5,629 nucleotides of DNA. Origin: CAYXVF01 sp964468125 (GTDB lineage Bacteria; Myxococcota; XYA12-FULL-58-9; CAYXVF01). A model generated the notes under the pieces. It made no database searches. It saw only the letters and a program-made list of their open reading frames with translations, and had not been told where the DNA came from. Below are positions 1-5,567 of the stretch, piece by piece. Position 1 is the stretch's first letter; the number at the start of each line of letters is the position of its first letter. The translations under genes and the position numbers were made by a program. The stretch spans positions 1 to 5,629 of the forward strand of contig CAYXVF010000193.1 of the NCBI GenBank assembly GCA_964468125.1, written 5' to 3'.

Positions 1-1
1 G

Positions 2-2254
2 ACCTTCGGGATCGAGGGTTTTGAGCGGATCATCGCGATCAAGCGAATTCTTCCAAACATGGCCGACGACGAAGAGTTCATCCACATGTTCGTGGATGAA
101 GCTCGCATCGCGGCTAAGCTGAGCCATGCGAATATCGTCCAGATCTATGAACTCGGAAAGATCGAGAATCAGTACTACATCGCCATGGAATACTTGTCGG
201 GGAAAGACCTCCGCCAGGTTCTCGACCGATATCGTAAGCAGGACAAAACGCTACCGCTTCCTGCAGCTGCATATATCACCTCGAAAATTTGCGAAGGTCT
301 CGATTACGCCCATCGTAAGCAGGATTCTGCTGGTAAGGCACTCAATGTCATCCACCGCGATGTTAGTCCTCAGAATATTTTGGTGAGCTTTGAGGGTGCA
401 GTAAAAATCACAGACTTTGGTATCGCAAAGGCTGAGGACCGAGCTTCGAAGACACAGGCTGGTGTACTGAAGGGCAAGTTCGGCTACATGTCACCAGAAC
501 AGGTGCGGGGTCTTGAGATCGACCATCGCTCTGACCTCTTCGCCGTGGGAATTCTCCTCTATGAAATGGTGACGGGAAAACGGCTCTTCATTGGCGAAAG
601 CGATTTTTCCACCCTCGAGCGAGTTCGCAAAGCTGAAGTAACTCCCCCATCGGAGCATAACCCCGACCTACCGCAATCCTTTGAGGACGTTATTCTAAAG
701 ACCTTGGCACGCGATCGGGACGAACGCTACCAGTGGGCCAGTGAGTTGCTCGACGATCTCCAACAGTTCCTGATCGACAACAACACCATCTACAATGCCA
801 AGCGCCTAAGCGGGCTGCTTCGCAGCGACTATCAGTCCGACATCGATCAAGAAATGCAGAAGATGGAGGAGTACATGCGGCTTCCTCCGCCTCCTGCTTC
901 TGCCATTCCCCCGGATGCGTATTCGTCCAGCATCGATCACGAAAACAGCACAACGGTCTTCGAGTCGGACTTTGCCGACTTGGAGAACGCACCGACGCAG
1001 ATTGGCGAGAGTGTCGCCGACCACGGCGTTGCGCGTATCGAACAAATGCAGACCGGTTCGCTCGTCGTTCCTTCCGCCGGCACCGATTCGTCCTTCTCAC
1101 GTCGATTGAAACCGGAACGAGCGCAAAGACCGACGGGGATTCGCTTAGATTACCATAAGCTGCCCGTTGCCGCGATCGCTATCGTTGGCGTTTCATTTGT
1201 GGCACTGATTGCCACCCTGGTAGCCGTGTTGTGGTGGGAGCCCGATCCCCACGGCTCGCTCATGGTAACGTCCGAGCCTGTGACCGAGAACATCGAAATT
1301 GCTATTGACAACAAAGTAGTCGCCACTGAGTCGCCATTCTTCATGGATAAGATGCCGGTCGGTAGCTATCGATTAGAAGCACGAGCGATTGGTTACAAAC
1401 CCAAGGTGTATCTCGTCGACGTAACCGATGGCTATAGCGCCGAAATTGATGTGCTCTTCGACGAGTTAGAAAAGTCGATGGACGGCATCGCGAGAATCGT
1501 CTCAACCCCCGAGGGGGCTTCTGTGCTGGTCGGCACGGAGAAGGTGGGGATCACCCCGCATGAGTTGCGTGGGCTCGACACGAGCCAACCCGTCAAGGTC
1601 CATCTGGTGCTCGATGGATATGAAAGCCAAACGCTAGAGAAGAACTTTGAAGATGGTGTGGGTGAGGTTGTCCTTGAGGCTAAACTCGAAGAAGTTCGTC
1701 GCGGGCGGGTAACAGTAGTCTCTTCGCCCTCGAAGGCGACGGTTTATCTCCGAAACCGCAAAGTTGGTCTAACGCCGTGGAAGAGCGAAGGATTGGATAC
1801 GGATCAGGCATACGAATTCGAGGTCGCTAAGGACGGTTTTCAACCGCAGAAACGCACTCTGCGCTTCAACGGAAACCTCGAGCCAGAGCTCAAGTTCAGC
1901 CTTAAACGCCTTAAGAGCCGACGCACGAATGACAAATCTCCTCCCCGTCGAAATTCCGGACCGGATCGACCGAAAACGAACAATCCCGTGGCTATGACGA
2001 GCGAGGATACGGGAGGCGGCGGAAAATGCTCGGGCAATGCAGGGACACTGAGTATAATCGTTCAGGGCGAACCCGAGTGTCTGGTTAAGGTCGGGAAGAC
2101 TCAGTTCCCCGCCCCCCAGTACAAGCATCCCGTGCCTGTCGGTCGATGCCCAGTGGTGGTGACGTGCAAGAGCGGCAAAGTCTACCGGGTGACCCGCACC
2201 TTTAAGCCGGGCGACAACGGTCGGATGATCGTTCAGAATGATTGGCTGAAGTGA
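2..2254 (+). CDS. Membrane-anchored Ser/Thr protein kinase with PEGA repeats (5' end cut off by window)
   Basis: Hanks-type kinase that phosphorylates Ser/Thr on unknown targets. The frame is open from base 2, and the residues before the ATG at 59 include AIKR (bases 35-46), the ATP-binding lysine strand. That ATG is therefore internal, and the glycine loop and true start (roughly 25-35 residues) lie outside the window. Counting from the ATG at 59, the catalytic loop HRDVSPQN is at 99-106, DFG at 119-121, and SPE (usually APE) at 145-147. HRSDLFAVGILLYEM, the helix F region, follows. A Pro/Ser-rich linker (about 270-365) leads to one hydrophobic helix at about 369-393, predicted to place the C-terminal part outside the cytoplasm. 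That part has three PEGA-like beta repeats (about 398-471, 476-546, 548-618), a basic linker, and a final Cys-containing PEGA-like unit (about 657-731). All catalytic residues visible are intact. The gene converges on the Hsp70 gene. Kinase identity is certain; the ligand or target is unknown. Confidence 0.95.
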   Translation, partial: TFGIEGFERIIAIKRILPNMADDEEFIHMFVDEARIAAKLSHANIVQIYELGKIENQYYIAMEYLSGKDLRQVLDRYRKQDKTLPLPAAAYITSKICEGLDYAHRKQDSAGKALNVIHRDVSPQNILVSFEGAVKITDFGIAKAEDRASKTQAGVLKGKFGYMSPEQVRGLEIDHRSDLFAVGILLYEMVTGKRLFIGESDFSTLERVRKAEVTPPSEHNPDLPQSFEDVILKTLARDRDERYQWASELLDDLQQFLIDNNTIYNAKRLSGLLRSDYQSDIDQEMQKMEEYMRLPPPPASAIPPDAYSSSIDHENSTTVFESDFADLENAPTQIGESVADHGVARIEQMQTGSLVVPSAGTDSSFSRRLKPERAQRPTGIRLDYHKLPVAAIAIVGVSFVALIATLVAVLWWEPDPHGSLMVTSEPVTENIEIAIDNKVVATESPFFMDKMPVGSYRLEARAIGYKPKVYLVDVTDGYSAEIDVLFDELEKSMDGIARIVSTPEGASVLVGTEKVGITPHELRGLDTSQPVKVHLVLDGYESQTLEKNFEDGVGEVVLEAKLEEVRRGRVTVVSSPSKATVYLRNRKVGLTPWKSEGLDTDQAYEFEVAKDGFQPQKRTLRFNGNLEPELKFSLKRLKSRRTNDKSPPRRNSGPDRPKTNNPVAMTSEDTGGGGKCSGNAGTLSIIVQGEPECLVKVGKTQFPAPQYKHPVPVGRCPVVVTCKSGKVYRVTRTFKPGDNGRMIVQNDWLK

Positions 2255-2278
2255 GGCGCTGCCAAGCTATACGGTTCA
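2255..2278. terminator. Very short convergent intergenic region, weak hairpin only
   Basis: Only 21 bases separate the kinase TGA (2252-2254) from the Hsp70 TGA (minus strand, 2278-2276). CGCTG at 2257-2261 can pair with CAGCG at 2277-2281 around a 15-base loop, which would reach just into the Hsp70 coding end. There is no T run on either strand. It could act as a weak bidirectional terminator, but the hairpin is short and may be chance. Confidence 0.15.
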
Positions 2279-3854
2279 GCGGAACAGGCTCTTGACGAGA
2301 TCGCGAATTCCACCTCGGGACGACGTGCTTTCGCTGGGATTCGGCTCGCGCACGTGTTGATGGTCAGTTCGTTCAGCGATGAAATCACGCTCGATGGTCG
2401 AGAGTGTGATGGCTTTGGCCGGGCCTTCGTCATGGCCCGCCCTTACTTCGAGCATGCCTTCGTCGTCGATTTGCATTTCCAGCCGCACCGCGTGCGTACC
2501 CGCAGGCGCTGCCGGAAGATTGCGGTACTGTACCGTGCCCAAGTACTCGGCAGACGCAACTGGACCTGAGTGGCCCTGAAAGATATCGATGTTAAGCGAG
2601 GTCTGTCCATCTTCGGTGGTCTGAACTCGGCTGATGCCGTTTTGCGGCAATGGATTGTGTTTGTCCAAGACGACGCGGAGTGTTCCGTTGGGCTCGGCAA
2701 TGCCGATGGGAATGCTCAAGGCATCAGTCAGTGTGACAGTATCTGCGTTGTTCAGGGAATCACCCAAAAGAGCTGCCCCGATTGCGACACACTCGTCGGG
2801 GTGTACCCCTTTTCGTGGGGGTTTGCCAAAGAATCGAGTCATCTCATCGACCACCAGCGGCATGCGCGTCTGACCCCCGACGAGAATAATTTCGTTGATA
2901 GCTTCCTTGGAAATGCCCCGCTCAGCGAGTAGGCCATTGATAACTTCAAGGCTTCGTTCGACAAGGTCTGCGGTCATTTCATTCAGCGTGTCGCGGTCGA
3001 GCACGAGTTCGAGGTCCAACCACTTGCCCTTGCGTTCGAGAAGTTCAGGGACACGAATCTGTGTATTGGCGAGGAGGCTGAGCTCGATCTTCGCGCGTTC
3101 GGCGGCCGAGCGAACCTTCTGCATCGCACTCGAATCGTCCAAAAGATTGATCTTGGTCTGTCGCTGAAATTGGGCCACGATCCAGGCCACGATTCGATCG
3201 TCGAAGTCCGCTCCGCCGAGGAACACATCGCCGCCGGTCGCAATCACCTCAAATAGATTGCCACTGAGTTTCAGGATCGAAATATCGAAGGTTCCGCCGC
3301 CAAAATCATAGATCAGTATTCGCTGGTTGAACCCGCGANNNNNNNNNNATTCGTCGGACGGAAAAGCCCGCGAGGGTTCCTGCTTCTTTGACCAGAGCTC
3401 GTTGATGATCGGTGAAATAAGCCGGTACTGCGATAACCGCTTCGGGTATCTCTTCACCTAAGTGGATCTCCGAATAGCGTTTTATCTGGCGGAGGATCAT
3501 GGCCTGGACGTCGATGGGACGATGGCGTTTGCCGCGGACCACGACGCTCGCTTCGCCTTGCCCGTCTCTTTCGATCGTGTAGCGGAAGCGTTGGGTCAGT
3601 TCCTGGATCTGCGGGCTCGAGAACTGACGGCCGATGAGGCGCTTGACCTCGTGAATGGTGAACTCTGGATTCGAGACGATATGCTCTTTTGCGGCCTGGC
3701 CGATGAACTGGCTGCCATCTCGGAGGAAGGTGACCACCGACGGCATGGTGTTGAAGCCGGACTCCGTTGGGATGACCCGGGGAATCTTGTTCGAGACAAA
3801 TGCGGCACAGGTATTGGTGGTACCTAGGTCTATACCGATGATCGCAGAGGACAT
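2276..3854 (-). CDS. Hsp70/DnaK-like chaperone without the C-terminal lid, interrupted by an assembly gap
   Basis: ATP-driven cytoplasmic chaperone of the Hsp70 family. The N-terminal part (168 residues before the gap) begins MSSAIIGIDLGTTNTCAAF, the phosphate-1 motif. It carries EVKRLIGR (catalytic lysine about 71) and AVPAYFTDHQR. After the gap, 353 residues include YDFGGGTFDIS (phosphate 2), LGGADFDD, the adenosine motif ILVGGQTRMP and DECVAIGAA. A beta-type substrate domain follows, from about IGIAEPNG to DDEGMLEVRA. Only about 50 residues come after that, ending in a basic tail IRDLVKSLFR, so the helical lid of DnaK is absent. Estimated length is about 535 residues, against about 640 for DnaK. 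The two halves are in different frames only because of the 10-N filler. The start at 3854 is set by the GIDLGTTNT N-terminus, with AGGAG upstream. No grpE or dnaJ is present. It is a DnaK paralogue rather than housekeeping DnaK; clients are unknown. Confidence 0.93.
3339..3348. other. Assembly gap (10 Ns) inside the Hsp70 gene
   Basis: Ten Ns interrupt the ATPase domain between GFSVRR-I and RGFNQRILIYDFGGG. In Hsp70 proteins this spot holds the conserved NEPTAAALAYG segment, so about 13-20 codons (39-60 bases) should be present. Joining the flanks in frame requires a multiple of three bases, which 10 is not. The Ns are therefore a placeholder and not a measured length. Confidence 0.97.
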
Positions 3855-3867
3855 ATTCGCGCTCTCG

Positions 3868-3872
3868 CTCCT
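3868..3872 (-). promoter_or_regulatory. Ribosome binding site of the Hsp70 gene
   Basis: On the minus strand AGGAG (3872-3868) lies 13 bases before the ATG at 3854. The spacing is a little long, but no better match is nearer. It supports the chosen start over the out-of-frame ATG at 3900. Confidence 0.5.
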
Positions 3873-3902
3873 CTCGAACTCCTGCGCGGTCGCGTTTCAT
3901 TC

Positions 3903-3914
3903 GACCTAGAGGTC
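3903..3914. repeat. Short inverted repeat in the Hsp70 leader
   Basis: GACCT-AG-AGGTC forms five-base perfect arms about 50 bases upstream of the Hsp70 start codon. It would lie in the 5' untranslated region if the promoter at 3945-3980 is correct. It may be an operator half-pair or chance. Confidence 0.2.
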
Positions 3915-3944
3915 ATACTCGAGGAGCGAGCGACCTTCAGGCAA

Positions 3945-3980
3945 ATTGTACGCGAGTCACCGACCCTTTACATTTGTAAA
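3945..3980 (-). promoter_or_regulatory. Candidate Hsp70 promoter overlapping a palindrome
   Basis: Minus-strand TACAAT (3950-3945) resembles a -10 box. It is preceded at 16 bases by TGTAAA (3972-3967), a poor -35 match. TGTAAA is one arm of a perfect inverted repeat, TTTACA-TT-TGTAAA (3967-3980), so a regulator binding there would cover the promoter. No CIRCE-like heat-shock operator (TTAGCACTC with nine-base spacer) is visible. Functional assignment is inference. Confidence 0.3.
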
Positions 3981-4106
3981 TGCTGTGGCGCGTTGAGTCA
4001 AGTTGGATGCCCGTGCTGGCTAACGCAGGCGTTTGGGGCCAGAGACGAAGGGCGAGCCAGCAGCAAAGAATCGCCAGGGCCGCTCGGTCGCTTTACTGAT
4101 GCCGAT

Positions 4107-4211
4107 GCGGGGTGTCCGTTTGATGGGGAAAGCCGGTTCACCCGCCGAGAGCATCACGGCAACGCGGTCAAGAGGCATCCCGTTCAAACCCTCCGACTCA
4201 ACCGTCGGGGG
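4107..4211 (+). other. Intergenic block with strong RNA-like pairing (possible structured RNA or repeat)
   Basis: No protein family is recognised here, although two overlapping open frames of 63-80 codons cross the block. Three pairings are visible. Bases 4107-4116 pair with 4174-4183 (10 pairs, three of them wobble). GTTTGA at 4118-4123 pairs perfectly with TCAAAC at 4184-4189, interleaving with the first stem as a pseudoknot or competing fold. Bases 4190-4197 and 4204-4211 form an 8-pair hairpin (one wobble) with loop TCAACC. The block could be a small RNA, a remnant of a mobile element or a dispersed repeat. The strand is chosen only for description. The flanks 3981-4106 and 4212-4300 show nothing I can name. 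Confidence 0.3.
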
Positions 4212-4317
4212 TCTTCCGGGTTAGCCATCGCCTAGATTGCAAAACCTCGGACAGGATTCTGCGCAGGCCTAGAGGGACTCCACTTCAGAACGAGATCGCC
4301 CGTTGATTTCAGTGTCG

Positions 4318-4370
4318 GAGACGGTCATGGCGACGGCGACGGACTCAGCGTCGGCGTCGGCGACCGTTTC
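4318..4370. repeat. Long imperfect inverted repeat built from GC-rich hexamer-like units
   Basis: GAGACGGTC (4318-4326) pairs with GACCGTTTC (4362-4370) with one wobble. Inside, CGACGGCGACG (4331-4341) pairs with CGTCGGCGTCG (4349-4359) with one mismatch around a 7-base loop. The arms consist of GGCGAC / GTCGGC-like repeats, which make the DNA look like low-complexity Ser/Ala-rich coding sequence on the plus strand. It lies about 80 bases upstream of the S23 gene. There is no T tract, so it is not a standard terminator. Confidence 0.45.
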
Positions 4371-4379
4371 GGCCTCGGT

Positions 4380-4435
4380 GTTTGGTTCCAGCTTTTCCGC
4401 CCCGTCTGGGCGAGGCGAAAAAGCCTCCACCAAAC
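4380..4435. repeat. Three-way-junction-like inverted repeat upstream of the S23 gene
   Basis: Outer arms GTTTGGT (4380-4386) and ACCAAAC (4429-4435) pair perfectly. Between them lie two hairpins, CGCCC/GGGCG (4398-4402 with 4408-4412) and GAGGC/GCCTC (4412-4416 with 4423-4427, loop GAAAAA). They share base 4412, so one of them would lose a pair if both form. The block ends 12 bases before the S23 ATG and could be a structured leader. Confidence 0.4.
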
Positions 4436-4447
4436 AGCGAGTTTGTC

Positions 4448-4685
4448 ATGACGTTAGTTGCCGAAACCGTAGCCTTCGAGGCACTCCGAGACATAAAGCC
4501 ATTGATTGACCAGATTGCCCGCAGGGACCGTGCGTTGGCAGATCAGCTTCGCCGTTCATCGGCCAGCATTGCTTTGAACATCGGCGAGGGGCTATGTGCA
4601 CCGCCAAGGGATTGCCAAGGTTGAATCGAAGCTCGATCGCCTCGTGGGTCTTCTGTGGGGGCTGACGCGCAAAAAGCGAGCCTAA
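4448..4685 (+). pseudogene. Four-helix-bundle (S23 / 23S rRNA intervening-sequence family) protein, internally deleted
   Basis: Small helical-bundle protein of the family first seen in 23S rRNA intervening sequences and related to the Avd accessory protein of diversity-generating retroelements; its cellular role is not established. The first 48 codons from the ATG at 4448 contain DQIARRDRALADQLRRSS and ALNIGEG, the characteristic first-helix region and turn. This frame then runs into a TGA at 4622-4624. From 4590 a second frame reads 31 codons to TAA at 4683-4685, beginning GYV and ending LDRLVGLLWGLTRKKRA, which matches the family's C-terminal helix style. About 40 residues of the usual 115-125, including the middle helices, are missing between them, so the junction at about 4587-4592 is a deletion with a frame change. 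The ribosome binding site is weak. The stop codon overlaps that of the transposase. Assignment rests on recalled family pattern. Confidence 0.75.
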
Positions 4686-5509
4686 GAAACTGCGTACCCA
4701 GCGTGGCTCACCCAGCCTGAGATGTCTTGCAGCTTGATCGCTTCCATGGCGCGGGCCACCGAAGAGATCGGCTCCCGCTTCGCGCAGCACGCGTTTCGCC
4801 TCGGGGTTCCTATGCGCCGAGAGATTGTCGAGAACGACGACGTCCCCCGGGTTCAAACGTGGACTGAGCTGCTGAGCAACGAAGGCTGAGAAGACCTCCG
4901 AGCCTGTGCCAGAATCGACTGTCATAAAGCCGCGGAATCCATCGAGGGCGATCGCGCCTATGAGTGTTATGGTTTCCCAGCTTCCTTGCACATGATGTCC
5001 CGGCAAAGCTTCACCGCGTGGAGACCATCCGTAGCGTAGAGGTGTACCGAGACGAAAACCCGTCTCATCCAGAAAAACGAGTCGATGAACATCGAGCGTA
5101 GGCTGGGCGAGCAGAAAAGCTGTGCGCTTCTCGACTACGTCTTCACGGTTGCGCTCACGCGCCGTCGGCTCTTTTTTTTATGGCTGAAGCCAAGCCGCCG
5201 AACGCTCTTCCACATGGCTGTCATGCTCACTTTCACTCCGAATTCGGACTTTAGAGCTTCCATGTGGTCAATCAAACGCGCATCCGGATCCACCTTCAGA
5301 CGCTCGAGTAGCCAGTCGTGAGGAACCGCTCTCGGTCGATGACCACCTACTTTGCCAGCCCTCACGTCACCCGTTTCCCGGTAGCGTCGAAGAATTCGTC
5401 CAACGGTTGCGCGCCCAACTCCAAACAAAGCCGCAGTCTGTGAATAACTTCCCGACCGCCCGCTGGTGTACGCGTCTACGATCGCACGGCGCAAATCCAA
5501 GCTTCGCAT
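4682..5509 (-). pseudogene. IS630-family (Tc1/mariner-like DDE) transposase with -1 frameshift and internal deletion
   Basis: Cut-and-paste transposase. The first frame (5509-5135, 124 codons) carries the N-terminal helix-turn-helix (SQTAALFGVGRATVGRILRR) and a second DNA-binding region (SMTAMWKSVRRLGFSHKKK). A -1 shift at 5171 opens the next frame, which reads ERNREDVVEKRTAFLLAQP, then FLDETGFR (first catalytic Asp, bases 5069-5067) and VVVLDNLSAH (second Asp, 4829-4827), up to GADLF (4761). There the expected PPYSPDxNPIE segment with the third catalytic acidic residue is missing. The C-terminus continues in another frame as SVARAMEAIKL, then DISGWVSHAGYAVS and TAG at 4684-4682. About 35-40 codons are lost, so the copy should be inactive even if the first shift is functional. 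No clear ribosome binding site precedes 5509. The readable parts total about 276 residues, against about 310-350 for intact relatives. Confidence 0.88.
5145..5177 (-). promoter_or_regulatory. Candidate programmed -1 ribosomal frameshift signal in the transposase
   Basis: In the zero frame the codons CAT AAA AAA AAG contain the slippery heptamer A AAA AAG (5177-5171) in the correct phase. After a 5-base spacer (AGCCG, 5170-5166) comes a hairpin. ACGG-CGC (5165-5159) pairs with GCG (5154-5152) and CCGT (5148-5145), with a GTGA loop and a 3-base CAA bulge. A -1 slip joins HKKK directly to the open frame encoding ERNREDVV and the catalytic domain. The zero frame stops at TAG, 5137-5135. Heptamer and hairpin together argue against a simple sequencing error, though a one-base loss in an A9 tract would look the same. 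Confidence 0.7.
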
Positions 5510-5520
5510 GACACAAGACA

Positions 5521-5567
5521 GATCACTTCAGTCTGACACTTCGGCAGGATCACTCAAGAGTGAAGTA
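5521..5567. repeat. Repeats at the putative left end of the IS
   Basis: GATCACT occurs at 5521-5527 and 5548-5554, CACTTC at 5524-5529 and 5537-5542. TCACTC-AA-GAGTGA (5550-5563) is a perfect six-base-arm inverted repeat, followed by GAAGTA ending in the TA dinucleotide at 5566-5567. Such clustered short repeats between the transposase start and the IS tip are typical of transposase-binding sites, but no partner repeat confirms it. Confidence 0.4.

Larger units (their letters stand above)
4682..5567 (-). mobile_element. IS630-family insertion sequence remnant
   Basis: The element is defined by the transposase. On the 5' side of the gene a plausible end is the TA at 5566-5567, because IS630 elements insert at TA and subterminal repeats lie just inside. 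No matching inverted terminal repeat was found on the other side. The expected position just beyond the transposase stop is occupied by the C-terminal codons of the S23 gene, so the right boundary is unresolved and 4682 is only the end of the coding remnant. Confidence 0.6.

Noticed and set aside
690..1100. 136-codon open frame on the minus strand inside the kinase
   Set aside because: It is antisense to clearly coding kinase sequence, rich in Arg/Ser as expected of a shadow frame, and matches no family.
2570..2932. 120-codon plus-strand open frame antisense to the Hsp70 gene
   Set aside because: The opposite strand encodes conserved Hsp70 motifs over the whole span; the plus-strand protein has no recognisable feature.
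3462..3827. 121-codon plus-strand open frame opposite the Hsp70 N-terminal region
   Set aside because: It is a shadow of the conserved ATPase domain with no ribosome binding site or known motif.
3993..4235. 80-codon and overlapping 63-codon plus-strand open frames
   Set aside because: No family, no ribosome binding site, and a composition rich in Arg, Gly and Ser. The stretch is better described by its base pairing; a conserved peptide cannot be fully excluded without a search.
4281..4300. Possible right terminal repeat of the IS (CACTTCA followed by GATC)
   Set aside because: Only scattered short matches to the left end (CTTCA and GATC) with different spacing, and no adjoining TA; too weak to call.
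4303..4509. 68-codon Ser/Ala/Thr-rich frame overlapping the S23 start
   Set aside because: The low complexity arises from GC-rich hexamer-like repeats forming an inverted repeat, and the end overlaps the S23 gene in another frame.
4446..4681. Continuation of the transposase catalytic frame on the minus strand down to 4446
   Set aside because: After the deletion junction this frame is antisense to the S23 gene and shows no IS630 features; the real C-terminus is in another frame ending at 4682.
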